A DNA stretch of 64,000 nucleotides from Eutypa lata (taxonomy: Eukaryota; Ascomycota; Sordariomycetes; Xylariales; Diatrypaceae). This document shows, piece by piece, positions 12,902 through 23,779 of the stretch. Location: positions 1,612,001 through 1,676,000 of the forward strand of contig JAKULF010000010.1 in the NCBI GenBank assembly GCA_022661535.1, given 5' to 3'. Both the position numbers and the translations under genes were made by a program. The stretch's first letter is position 1. The number at the start of each line of letters is the position of its first letter. Under the pieces are notes generated by a model. It saw only the letters and a program-made list of their open reading frames with translations, had not been told where the DNA came from and did not search any database.

Positions 12902-14230
12902 TCAGAAGCCCTCATAACTGTGTCGTTCGTCTGGTGGCTCATAGTCGCTTTTGAAATCAAAAAATTGGGAAAAGTCAAAATCGTTTTGATCAACTGGGTC
13001 CCAGGGTATATTTTCATCTCCAAAATAGGGGGGGATAGCGGCAGTATCATACGTGGCACCACCCGTAGCACCAGTCGCAATGGCATTGACCTTCGCGGTA
13101 TCAGCCGTCGCGATATCAGTAGCCGCGGTAGCAGCCGCAGTAGGGAACTCCAGCGCGGGTTCTCGTCCAAGGTTCTGTGCGTATGTAGGGTCCAGCTCAC
13201 GTAGAATCGCAGCGTCGCCAGCGCCAGCTGTATCTTCCGTAGTCGTAGCCTTAGGTGCGATTTCTGCTCCGGGGCTCCCCACACCTTCAAAGCCCACCAC
13301 ATCTGGCATCGCGTAGCTGCTAGCGCTACCTGTATCTTCGGTCTCGGGAATGTAAGGCATCGGCGCAGACCATTTCATGGGAATGTACTTCTTGTCGAAG
13401 TCATAGGGACAATTACGGGATCCGACCACCAAAGTTTTATGCCGTTGGTCATCTGCATACTCTGCAGAAGCAGAAAAGGCTGCAGGCATGCTATTCAGAT
13501 TCAAATACCGACTAGGTTTTTTGTCGTTTCTGTTATTCGCTTCCTGGAACGCATTTTGTAGTATTTTCTCGTACTCGCCTATAGGTCCCACTTGTCTGGC
13601 GCTCCAGTGAGGATTTGCCTCACCTTCCTTATAGTATGGTTTTTGAAGGTTCTTTTGGTAAATTTTCTCTTCCTCGGCCTTTGCCTCGGCCGTTGCCTTG
13701 TCGACTGGTTTCTTTTTTCCGGCTCGTTTCTCATTGTCGACTGATTCGCTGTGGTCGGGTTGCTCGGGTTGGTCGGGCTCACTAGAGTTCCTAGGGCCCA
13801 GGCTTGTTTCTTCCACCTCCTGCTGCTGATCTCCACGCAAGTGAGGTGCTGTTCTTGTCTTTTGTTGGGGGGATGTGCTAGGGTCGTCCTCCTCCGGTTC
13901 GCGCTTTCGCTTGCGATCTGAATTAGAAGACACGCCGAGCGGAACTGAATTGAGGCGCGGGCGTTTCGAAGAGGGTAATTGGCCAATGTTGTCCTCATCT
14001 GACTCGCGCTTTCGCTTGGGATCTGAACTAGAAAATATGCCGTACGAATCTGAACTAGTATGTAGGGGTTTCGAAGGGGGTAATTGGCCATTGTTGTCCT
14101 CAGTTGACGTGGGCTTCGGATTTTTGAGATCACTACCGCAATTCGTACAATGATCGAGTGTAGGATGCGTAATTACCAATCCGCACGTTGGATCTGGGCA
14201 GCATGGAGCATCAAACTTAGGGGCCTCCAT
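12902..14230 (-). CDS. Uncharacterised protein with N-terminal zinc-ribbon-like motif and KRKR repeats
   Basis: A single uninterrupted frame of 442 residues. The N-terminus has Cys10, Cys11, Cys16, Cys28 and Cys31, arranged like a small zinc ribbon (CCPDPTC then CTNC). Residues 44-78 and 79-113 are two copies of a 35-residue unit starting EDNxGQLPxSK and ending in KRKRE, so each copy brings a candidate nuclear localisation signal. A charged helix follows (KATAEAKAEEEKIYQ), then a conserved-looking segment around residues 195-290, then an Ala/Thr-rich tail and an acidic aromatic C-terminus. I do not recognise the family. A nuclear, possibly DNA- or RNA-associated role is inference from composition only. 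Confidence 0.7.
   Translation of the reverse strand: MEAPKFDAPCCPDPTCGLVITHPTLDHCTNCGSDLKNPKPTSTEDNNGQLPPSKPLHTSSDSYGIFSSSDPKRKRESDEDNIGQLPSSKRPRLNSVPLGVSSNSDRKRKREPEEDDPSTSPQQKTRTAPHLRGDQQQEVEETSLGPRNSSEPDQPEQPDHSESVDNEKRAGKKKPVDKATAEAKAEEEKIYQKNLQKPYYKEGEANPHWSARQVGPIGEYEKILQNAFQEANNRNDKKPSRYLNLNSMPAAFSASAEYADDQRHKTLVVGSRNCPYDFDKKYIPMKWSAPMPYIPETEDTGSASSYAMPDVVGFEGVGSPGAEIAPKATTTEDTAGAGDAAILRELDPTYAQNLGREPALEFPTAAATAATDIATADTAKVNAIATGATGGATYDTAAIPPYFGDENIPWDPVDQNDFDFSQFFDFKSDYEPPDERHSYEGF
13892..14101 (-). repeat. In-frame tandem duplication, 2 x 105 bases
   Basis: Bases 14101-13997 and 13996-13892 encode adjacent diverged copies of a 35-residue unit inside the zinc-ribbon protein. Both keep NGQLP/NIGQLP, a central SSDS/SSNSD and terminal KRKRE. 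The copies differ at many positions, so the duplication is not recent. Confidence 0.75.
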
Positions 14231-16671
14231 CGTGTGTCACTTAGTGGCTGTGTTAATGGCTCTTACTTGTCGACATTATCGAAAATCCGAAAGACTAATT
14301 TACGCTGAAAATGTAGTGTTCTGGTTCGAGAAGAATATAAACGCTGTCGTAAAAGGGGGGGGAGAACAGACGATTAAATGCTAGTTCTATAATACGACAG
14401 TGAATGAACCCAAACACTGCGAATCAATGTTGCGCAGCTTCCGCCAACAGTCTCACAGAACAATATCATTGTTTCGTGTGACTCCGTAGCCTACATATTA
14501 CTCATCCCAGTTATTCACGTTGGGGTTTTCGCTTAACTCTCTACCCGTCCGCATTCCAACCTGGACATTGTGTAAACCATGGCCCAAGCACAAAGAAAGG
14601 GATGGTGTTTTGCCACCCTGTCAGCATTCTGGATGACCGGTGACTACTGCTGCACGGATCAACACATTCATTCCAACGATATAGACTATGAGTAGGTGAT
14701 GTTTGCTTTTAGACGAGGCTCCCGAACAAAGTAATAATAGGTTGTATCAGGTACCGCCGGTGAAATGGGTTGCACAACACCCACCAGCATAATATTTTGT
14801 AAGAGGGTGTAGTTCGTAGTTGATATGCATTGACCACCTGTAGATATCGTAGTAATGAAGATGAAGCCGTAGATAGGGGTCATGAGATAGACCTTCGGTG
14901 TTGTAGTGGATCACCCCTGAGCCAAGAGTCAAGGCGGTGCGGGCAAGCCACATGTTAGTAATCCTACCTATTTTTACGGAAAGCCTTAACAGTTGGTGCA
15001 CCGCCACATATCATTACCCCTATTTACAACCGACAGATCAGTCTCAAAGTTCTCTCATCCTCACGGCCTCTCCAGAATACATGGCATTGCACTCTATATA
15101 AATATATTGCTATAAAATCAAAGTCGACTGTATTTAGGCAGTGGCTCATCTATTCAGCTGCTACAATCTACTCTACTAATTTTTGCCAGTGGCTTAAAAC
15201 CACCACCACCATCACCACCTACCTAGGTAGCTATCACTTCTACAGTAGACTTCGTAAGTGTAAGTAAAAGCTTCTTCCAGTAAGACTAAAAGTTTTAATT
15301 CTAGCGGCTACATTGAGTAACTTTAGTCAAGTCTAGTTAAGTCAAGGTAACGACACCAGGTGACTTCAAGCAGCTTTAAGCCGCGCCGTCGAATAGGCTA
15401 GGCCGGGTTCGAGCAGGATGTCGGGTAGGTTTAAATATCGTCGTCGGGAGGCTTAAGTAGCCTCGTAGAGAAGATCCAGGTAATATAAGCTAAGTGGTCG
15501 TGGTAACAGCAGTGCGGCAGCTACAGGGATAAGAGCTAACTACCTAGGGCGATGCAGCTAGCGATATAGCTACACATGAAGTGAACCTAGGTATCAATTG
15601 GAAACAGTAGAAATAGGTGGGACCACTGCCAAAATATCCTTTCTAAACCGATAGGGACGTTGTATTTGTCATGTTGGTGACGCCTTATATTGTATATTCC
15701 GCATATCTCTGGCGTAACAGCTGGCTAAAATATATCGTTATTGCAAGTACAGTTTTAATAGCAGTTACTGAGATATAGAAGGCTCGACGGAAGATAGAAA
15801 GGGGTTGATCTTTGTTACTTGTGCTGCACCTCCTAGGTTACTATGCCCCACATACCTAGCTGTTATCCATCTCACCACTATTTGAGGCTATTCACACTTA
15901 GAAGTAGTTGCAGCAGCTAGGTGTTGGTAGCACTCTCCTCATTGTTAGGATCAGTCATCTACCCACCAATACAGGGTTCACAAACTCTTCAGCTATAGGG
16001 GATATTCAAGGCTTCACCCAACGACTTTGCAATGGTATTAGTTATAGCATGTTGCTACGCTACGGAATTGTCAAATTTTGCGTTTGTAATCTTTTATTAA
16101 AGTCGTTGTCAGCAGCTAGGATAATATGATGTTTTGTCGAAGTGGTTGCATGGGTCTCTGAAGGAGATAAAGGGTTTAAAGGAGCTCTAAGAAGCTAAGG
16201 CATCAATAGCAAGGCAGCAGCAAGGTGTAGCAGGCTATATCTAGCCTACGATTCCTAACATAGATACGAATACAGAACCAAGCTTCCTAGCAATACCTGA
16301 CCTACACCTACATTCTGACAGTCGTAAATAAGAGCGACTATATGTTAAATTTATCAAATCGGGCCGTTAATGTCTGATGGTTCATATAGGGGTGTCCTGT
16401 GTATATGGGTGGGACTGACAGTGATAATAGATGTTTTATAGCTGCATAAGTGGGATACAGCATACGTAGCCTAGAAGACGCAGAACAAATAATGGAGCTT
16501 AAAGCTTAAGTAACGAATCTGTACCGGGTTAAATATATATAGGCGAATGTGGAATAGCGAATATATAGACCTTGTCCTTTGGCCTGCTCAAAGTGTAAGG
16601 GGTACGTATATTGTAGTATATTACTACTTTAACGACAACTACTGGCGTCGCTTTTGGAATAGATGGCCTGT

Positions 16672-17004
16672 CTAACGTTCTTGGAATATAATGAGAAAGC
16701 AATAAATCTTGACATAAAGATTGGTGTATTGACAGCCATCGTCAATGTCGGAGAAGAGCAGAGGCTTTACGTCATTATTCTTCCACGGCTGAAGCATTAG
16801 AATATTCAAGAGGCGGGTGATATCTTCGAAGATGCGGACTATTCCACTTGTTCTTTCAAGTCTTTTGAGTTTAAGCAAGATCCAACGGCACGTCACTGTG
16901 GTGTCACATATAGTCCAATCCAGAGCCCACTCCTTATTCCATATACCGCTTTCAAAGATAATAGGTTTTAGCTGGGCTTGTTTTACGTCTTGATTTACTA
17001 CAAT
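16672..17004 (-). pseudogene. Possible coding relic, unknown family
   Basis: An open stretch of 111 codons on the minus strand, without an ATG at its start, in otherwise stop-dense DNA. It reads like protein sequence (IIFESGIWNKEWALDWTIC, then RIFEDITRLLNILM). I cannot assign a family. It may be a transposon or repeat-gene fragment, or chance. Confidence 0.25.
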
Positions 17005-17097
17005 TCATCATTTGTCTACTAGAGGTCTAGACTTCTTTGCAGCTTATGTCAGGGCATGAGGTATAGACTAAGAGTTTGATGTAAAGACTAAGTAAGA

Positions 17098-17115
17098 AGC
17101 TTCGGTAGCGAAGCT
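17098..17115. repeat. Perfect 7-base-stem hairpin
   Basis: AGCTTCG, a GTAG loop, then CGAAGCT. It lies in the degenerate region with no gene nearby; no terminator-like tract follows. Confidence 0.5.
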
Positions 17116-18262
17116 CCGGCGACTTATAGGGGGATCTGGAAGCCATAAATTTGCCCTTGCACCCCTTGAGTTGTAGTGAGCAGGCGTGAATGGTAATATC
17201 TATCCTATCCTAAACACTATATCCTCCCTATCACTCTGATATACCATAACCTGACATTTTGTCAATAAGGTACAAATAAGGTACAACAAGATAGCCCTAC
17301 TAGTCGCACGGCAAGTCAGTATTTCCTAGCTAGACAGGCCAAAGTTATTATCCAGGTACACAATGCTACCTACCTGATAAAGGGGTAATTGGATGAGTGA
17401 AACCCCTATATGTACAAGACCATATCTAGATGACTACATAGAGAACTCACACCGAAAGAAACGAAGAAGACATAGCTTAGTAAAGACATAAGTCATAGCA
17501 TGTTCTAGGTCGCAAGTATTCACCTAATTTGGTTAATGAATTTAGGTACGACTAGTAAATACCTCAGCTCCAAAATATGTATCTTTTGCTGACTAGCCCC
17601 CCGTGTTACAGGAGTCATGATACTTCGATTATTTAGTACAGGCTTGGTACAGGGTAGCTAGACTATAGTATTTAGCTGATCCCCATTTCGGTCCGCTCCG
17701 AGGGCTAACTCACCTAGGCCTGTATAATGGGTCATGTTGTAGTATGTAGCCCCTACTGCCCCTACTATTCTATAGTCATATTAGTGTCAATAACACGGCA
17801 TTGATATTTGTGTGCAGAAATTCGATCAGTCAGAAATGCCGATACCTGTGGATGCTCAAGCGTTTCCGGTCCTACTTTAAACTTGGCAGCAAGCATGCGT
17901 GGGTAGTTCTTATGTTGAACTTCGGTGAATTATCGTTGGGAACATAGTTCAGTCTATCACGTGGACGGAGATATTAGTAGAATAAATGTGTGACTCCGTT
18001 TTTTGCTTGTCCTAAGAGTGTATCTTTCTACTATTGATATTACCTAACGTGAGGATACTCAATACATATGTATACAGGCAAGAGAAAGAGAGTGAGGGAT
18101 TATAACTAGACACTTCTCACACCAGGGAGTCAAATTCGATACTGTAGAGGCATTCACAGGATCTCAACAATACGTAGAAGGAAAGTAAATCTAAATTTCT
18201 AGCCAAAAGCCGGTAGGTAAGTTGCGTATGGTACATAGGGAATTGACCCTTTCCTAGCCGTT

Positions 18263-18690
18263 CTACCGTTGAGACAGTCTAGTCATACATGTATGCATAC
18301 GGGCAATGCCGGTTCCAGCCTTATCAGGGTTCCCAACTATTAAGGTTATCTGACCGAGGCCTGTGAGTGATGATGTCATAGCCGAAACAACCACAGGAGC
18401 AAAGGCAGCGATTGCACAAGACGTCAGCGACGATAGGATCACAAAGTGGACGAAAACGGAAACCACCACGGTGTGAGGGTGTAGCGAAACGGACATGACA
18501 GGCGAGGCAATTGTTCTGCAAACACTTGACGCACTGGGCGATCTAATGTTGGTGTGAAGAAAGGACGATGCAAGAGATCGATGATGAACTGCATTGGCCG
18601 GACTGTTTGCTCCGGTGGGTCTAGCCCACAGTTCCCTTTGAAGCTGCAGGGTCTGCATATGTATGTATGGCTGTGGTGGCCGTGGTGGCG
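18263..18690 (-). pseudogene. Possible broken Cys-rich (zinc-binding-like) small protein gene
   Basis: Two minus-strand frames look coding and abut. The upstream frame (about 18690-18540) reads CRPCSFKGNCGLDPPEQ and FIIDLLHRPFFTPTLDRP. The downstream frame (to 18327) reads QCVKCLQNNCLACHVR and LCNRCLCSCGCFGYD, with paired CxxC motifs. They are offset by one base around a CCC run near 18540. Together they suggest a Cys-rich protein interrupted by a frameshift, although splicing at an ATTAG acceptor there is another possibility. No family is recognised. Confidence 0.25.
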
Positions 18691-19780
18691 TTATTTTCTC
18701 GGGAATGGATACGTATCATGTAGCAAATCTTGATAGAAAGGTATTACGTAGTCTTCTGACACCGATGATGCAAGTTCACTGTCTACATCCCACTCTGGCA
18801 TTCTCTGACTTCAATTGTCGACGTTGACAGGTTGAGTTCTAGCCCTCCATCCCCGGAAAGTCATGTTGTCATTGTGGAGAGAGCAACTCACGATTAGCCA
18901 ATCAAGATCACCCACTAATAAACTCCCCTGCATGAGCTTAATTCAGAGTGGGGGCTTTTGAACCCTAGGCGGATCTAACAGGCCTCTAACTTGAACCGAT
19001 TGAAAATCATAACTGCTTCGTAGCAGCTACTTCTCACTACCTGGACTACATAACTTGTCATAATGGCTATGGGTATTATATGCATGCATGTATGTACAGC
19101 ATTGTCGATGTCTTGCATCAGTGTAGCAGGGCTGCAGAAATCGCAATCGCAATCTTGACAATCATTGAGATAAATGGAATAGTTTAGGACCCTTAACCCC
19201 ACTGAATGATGGGAAAGTCAAGTTGACATGGGAAAATCATGACTGCCAGGGAATTCTAAAAGAATGCTGAGGGCTTTCTGAGGTGACGTAATACCTTGGA
19301 TATCAAGGTAGCTTACCCATTGAAACATTGCATGCAAAAGTACCTATGCAGCTTTGTAGGTAGGCAGGTAGGTACGAGTTTGAAACTTCTGCAAAAAATG
19401 GGCAATGTAAATGCTAGCAGCTACTCTAGTAAGCAAGTGAAAGCCGTATCTCGTCATCGAGACTCAACATATCATCGTCATTACCGAGAGTAACACCATT
19501 CTCCCTCAACTGATCTAACGTTTTTAGGAACAACTGCTGCCGGTAAGGTCTTGTTAGTGTGATAGGAGGGGTAAATGGGAGACAAAGCACCGAAATAGAA
19601 TGACGTAACTTCTTTATTCACATGATAGCGTTTCAAGCTACAGCTACAGCTACCTACGTACCTACCTCTGTTGTAGTGTGTGTAGTGTTTGTATTGACAC
19701 TACATACATACCCTACCTGCATTCACCTGCCACGCCTGCCTACAGATAGACGTCACGCAGAAAGAGCAAGGTGAATTGGA

Positions 19781-19786
19781 CCCCAC
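19781..19786 (-). promoter_or_regulatory. CreA-type carbon-repression site upstream of grg-1
   Basis: CCCCAC on the plus strand is GTGGGG on the minus strand, matching the CreA/CRE-1 consensus SYGGRG. It is about 205 bases before the grg-1 start, which fits a glucose-repressible gene. A single short site can occur by chance. Confidence 0.4.
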
Positions 19787-19830
19787 ACCTTACCTAAAGC
19801 AAACCGACAAAGATTCCACTTCCTCTCCTC

Positions 19831-19838
19831 TATTTAAA
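19831..19838 (+). promoter_or_regulatory. TATA-like element of grg-1
   Basis: TATTTAAA lies about 155 bases before the start codon and is followed by a CT- and CA-rich leader typical of highly expressed fungal genes. Confidence 0.5.
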
Positions 19839-19985
19839 CCTGACTTCCCACCTCTCAACTTTCTACCAGTTTTCATCACCATCAACAACACAAGCATCTT
19901 CACTACACAATACCTATCAATTGCATCTTGACTACTACGACTACTACAACCAAACCAACCAAGTCAACAACAAACTATCTTCATC

Positions 19986-20266
19986 ATGGACAAGATCAAC
20001 AACGCCGCTAACTACGTCGCCGACTCCGTCAAGAGCGCGGCCAACACTGGCTCCAAGGAGGCCAACAAGGAGGTTGCCAAGGACAACAACGCCAGCCTCG
20101 GCACTCGGTGAGTACCCAACAACATCTGCCAATGCATATTATCATGGTCATCTTCTAACATACAAATCACAGTGCCTCTGCTGCCAAGGATGCCGTTGGC
20201 GACAAGGCTGACGAGAAGAAGTACAGCACTTCTGCCGACGTCAACAAGGAGGCTGCCAAGCACTAA
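19986..20266 (+). CDS. grg-1: Glucose-repressible / clock-controlled protein GRG-1 (CCG-1)
   Basis: Two exons, 19986-20107 and 20173-20266, join to 71 residues, the same length as Neurospora GRG-1/CCG-1. The intron is 65 bases with GTGAGT donor, TCTAAC branch and CACAG acceptor. The protein starts MDKINNAANYVADSVK and has the repeated Ala/Lys-rich segments SKEANKEVAKDNNAS and SAAKDAVGDKADEKK, ending EAAKH. The family is abundant in starved, stressed or conidiating mycelium, is glucose-repressed and clock-controlled in Neurospora, and has no known enzymatic activity. Codon use is strongly C/G-ending, fitting high expression. A TATA-like box and a CreA-type site precede it. Confidence 0.95.
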
Positions 20267-22509
20267 ACTACTCTCACGACCAACACCTGTACAATCAACA
20301 GTACGCATGATGGCATGAAGTGGATGGCGTTCGGAAGAATGAGCTTTTGTTTTGGAGGAAGGGATTGGCACGATGGAATGATTTCTCTCAACAAGAAGAG
20401 TATCCTGAGCCTGTTTACACATACCCCCTAAGATACCTAGGTAGCCTTAGAATTGAGCATCTTTGCCAAACTTACTGCTGTTTCCTAATCATATGTGCAT
20501 GTATGGATTTGATACTTGAACACTTAGTATATACCCCGTGAAGATTTTGATTGCCATGCTGAATTGATCAAATATCTTATTAACTTCCAACTGCAGGGAA
20601 GAATCATGCGTATAGTGATCAGTACTGCAGTTAGTACTTAAGGGAGAAGGTAACCTGTATGTATAATCATGGGCTCCATGTAGCTCAGGTAGGCTTCTGG
20701 AACACTGACTACGAGTACCACTCTGTAGTAGAGTAGACCCTAAAACTTCCGATACTCATGATTACAAGAGGCCATCCTCTTTCCTATTTACATGGGATAT
20801 TCTTGTCTCCCTCTGCCAATCAGACGCATAGTCAATATCACTAAGAAACGGGTAGGGTAGAGCAGGGTCAGGCCACGGATACCACTCTTCGACTATTCCG
20901 ATCCCGTAGATCGTACGCCAAATCTCAAATCTGCTATTGTGGGGAAAATGCCTACCATGTATAGCTGCGAGCCGTTCCTACATAGACAGGGACTGCCAAT
21001 TTTCTATCATCGTGCTCTTCAACGCTGACTGGGTGAAGGTGGCATGTACCTACTCCCAAGGAGCTTCAACTTGTGTACCCACCCACGACCGAAGATAAAC
21101 TATCTGCTATGCCTGCTCCCTCTTCTATTGGCTTCTTGAGTATCCTGGAGAGGGGAAGGGCGTGAGTAGTTAAGCTACACCACAGCCGTGCGGGGCTTTA
21201 AGTTTATATTGCTCCGCCGGCTGATATCACTGGGCTTCTATCTACCTATGTGGTTATTTATGTATCGGGAAATAAATGCGAGCCGATTACAAGAATAAAC
21301 TCGATTGCGCCATTGATCAATTGTACAATAGAATATCACAAGAACCATGAAATTGGAACGAAACTCCATTCCTGTTGCCTACGCCTAGAGTCAGAGAAAG
21401 ATCATCATTACCTACTGGTCGGAAGCACACGGTCTTGTACTCCAATGCACCGGGAAAGATGCACAGAGATACAGGCGCATCGGGGTGTTGAAACATCTCC
21501 GGCGGAACGTCCCACTACATACTTGCTAACTCAACCAAACAATTACTCGAGGACGCGCGGATATCGTAATTTGTCCAGGGACCTATGCGTGAGCACAGAA
21601 TTGTCTGAAAGCATGGGGCATTATGTCATCTAGTACCAAAGTCGTGACTACTGGATCATATATCACATGATGTCGGGAGAAAGTGCCACGAGATGCTAAT
21701 ACATGTTTCAAGAATTCGGGAGATTCTCTGTTCTAACAAGGTATTCTACAGTGTTTCCCATCAAATATTGGGGCACTGGGAGAGTTGCGCACTCGGGTTA
21801 CTGGAATAGAGTCTGTTTCCTTTATTTGATCATACCTTTAGTTGACCGTGATCGATATGCCCTTAAGAGATAACATCCAACCACTGTGGCCGAACTTGTT
21901 CTAACAATCTTCATAACTATTTTAAGACTCATTTGGAAGATTCTACCTAAGCTTCAATTCTGCTAACATATGTCGGTTGTTGACATAAGCGATCCTGTCA
22001 TTGGATTACAAACTTCATTATGAATAAGCTAGAATAAGGTTCCTATAAGGAAGAGAAGAATGGCTGCAGCATAACTGTCAATGATAACAATTGATTCGTA
22101 AACCATCTATCAGAGGCCGACAGCAAGAGTTGCGAAGTTAAAACGAGTTCGCTTTTGAACGTTATGATCACACAAAAAAGCTTGGCAATAGGTATTCTTG
22201 AGATCAACGCTAAACTAGACTGAGTTAGAGTCTCAACGAACTTCCCCTTTTGGAAATATCCTGAGACGCCATCCCGGCTCGGCGTTCGGGCGCACGAGCC
22301 TTGTTTCGGGTGAAGTTCTCCACTTCGTAATTTCAAGAGAGCCTCATCAAAAGTTCTTTCTTCTCTTTGCCAACTGCCGAAACAAACATCAACGTCTACG
22401 AACGCGTTATCCTAATACCTACACAAGTCGACGCGACCAATCCGGACACCCGAAAGCGAAATACAAGAATCACACTAAATCAATTCCACGAGCCATAACC
22501 AACGACACC
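20267..22509. other. Intergenic, no supported gene
   Basis: About 2.2 kb between two plus-strand genes. Short frames (for example 21250-21633 plus, 22043-22336 minus) have no motif. One copy of the TACCTAGGTA decamer is at 20434-20443. Confidence 0.55.
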
Positions 22510-23399
22510 ATGGCATCATCATCATCCCCACCATCGTCACCCGGCGCATCCTTCATGGACAGCCTGCCCGCCGACCTGTTCGACCAGACGACGCTGGTCT
22601 CGCTCGCGTCGACGGTCGCGATCCTAGCCGCGGCGTACGGCGCGTCGCTCCTGGCGCTGGACGGGAGGTCGACGCGCGCCAGCCAGCGCTTCCTGTTCGT
22701 CTGGCACGCCTTCGACGCCCTCATCCACTTCTGCCTCGAGGGCAGCTTCCTCTACCACTGCTTCTACTCGTGGCTGCCGCTGGCCGCCGTGTCCAACCCG
22801 CTCGCCCTCGCCCCGACCGCCCACAACTACCTCGGCCAGCCGGGCCGCGCCTACGGGCCCCAGGCCGGCGGCGACGACCCTTTCGCCCGCCTCTGGATGG
22901 TCTATGCGAAGGCCGATCGGCGGTGGGCTGGCGCTGACTTGGTATGTTTTTTTTTTTCTTTCTCGTTTTTCTTGGGTTCCTTCCTGACTCCACGGTTTCT
23001 TTGGTAGCCCCGTTGTTCTCGAAGTAACTTGTGCGCTGACTTTCTGTGCTCTTTATTTAGTCCGTCATCAGTCTCGAGCTCCTGACCGTGTTCGTCGCTG
23101 GGCCCTTGGCTTGCCTGATCTGCTACGGCATTGCGAAGAAGGACCCCCGCACTAACATCCTGATGATTGTCGTCGCGACTATGGAGCTGTACGGCGGGTT
23201 CATCACCTTCTGCCCGGAGTGGCTGACGGCGAACCACAACCTCGACACCAGCAACTTCATGTACCTTTGGGTGTACCTGGTCTTCTTCAACATGCTTTGG
23301 GTGTTCATTCCCCTCTACGCCATCGGAACCGCCGTCAAGGATATCAACAACGCCTTTGCTGTGAGAGAGAAGGTTTCGACGTCGAAGAAGTCGGAATAA
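22510..23399 (+). CDS. Emopamil-binding protein (EBP) family sterol delta8-delta7 isomerase
   Basis: Exons 22510-22941 and 23061-23399 encode 256 residues; the start lies in a good CACCATGG context. The intron is 119 bases with a poly-T tract after the donor. Four or more membrane segments are visible. Family residues are present: His73 and Glu77 in LIHFCLEG, Glu150 in ISLELLT, then VAGPL, MELYGGFITF and MYLWVYLVFFNMLWVFIPL. EBP enzymes isomerise the delta8 sterol double bond in the endoplasmic reticulum. Most fungi use the unrelated ERG2 for this step, so this may be a parallel enzyme or act on another substrate. Exon 1 is strikingly GC-rich compared with its flanks. Confidence 0.88.
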
Positions 23400-23779
23400 G
23401 CTGGTCTCGAGGTTGTTGATGGGTGGGGAATATCTTAAAATTTATTTGCTTGGGATGTTTCACTGTTTATATGTATGTCCAGAGACATGATGAGCTTTTT
23501 GGTTGCTTTCACGGCTTCGAATACCCTATACCCCTATTACCCCCTTTCGCGATACGTTCTCTTGCAGCAGGCCTAAAGTTTTGAATGGTACCATTTTTAG
23601 CATTTGTAAATAGTATTTGATACCACTGCGTCCCAGCTTTGACTTCCAAGGAACTTGACCATTTCATCTACGGACCAAATTGAATTTCAGCTAATTACAC
23701 CAGAAGTGGTCTAGTGGACAATTGGCCTAATAGATCTCCACCTGCTATCTATCATTCCGTGACTCTGTGCCTAGACACC
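23400..23779. other. Intergenic between convergent genes
   Basis: About 380 bases holding the two 3' ends; nothing else seen. Confidence 0.6.

Larger units (their letters stand above)
14231..19780. other. Gene-poor, TA-rich degenerate region
   Basis: About 5.5 kb with dense stop codons in all frames and many TAG/CTA/TTA words. The look is of old sequence eroded by C-to-T change such as repeat-induced point mutation. No terminal repeats or transposase motifs could be recognised. A short open fragment (16672-17004) and a Cys-rich broken frame (18263-18690) are listed separately. Confidence 0.6.

Noticed and set aside
14686..15007. Minus-strand frames reading HDPYLRLHLHYYDIYRW
   Set aside because: Open for under 90 codons with no recognisable domain or splice continuation.
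15380..15440. GGTTCGA word resembling a tRNA B box
   Set aside because: The flanking bases do not form a T-arm stem and no acceptor or anticodon arm could be drawn; the same holds for GGTTCGA-like words near 32420 and 37960.
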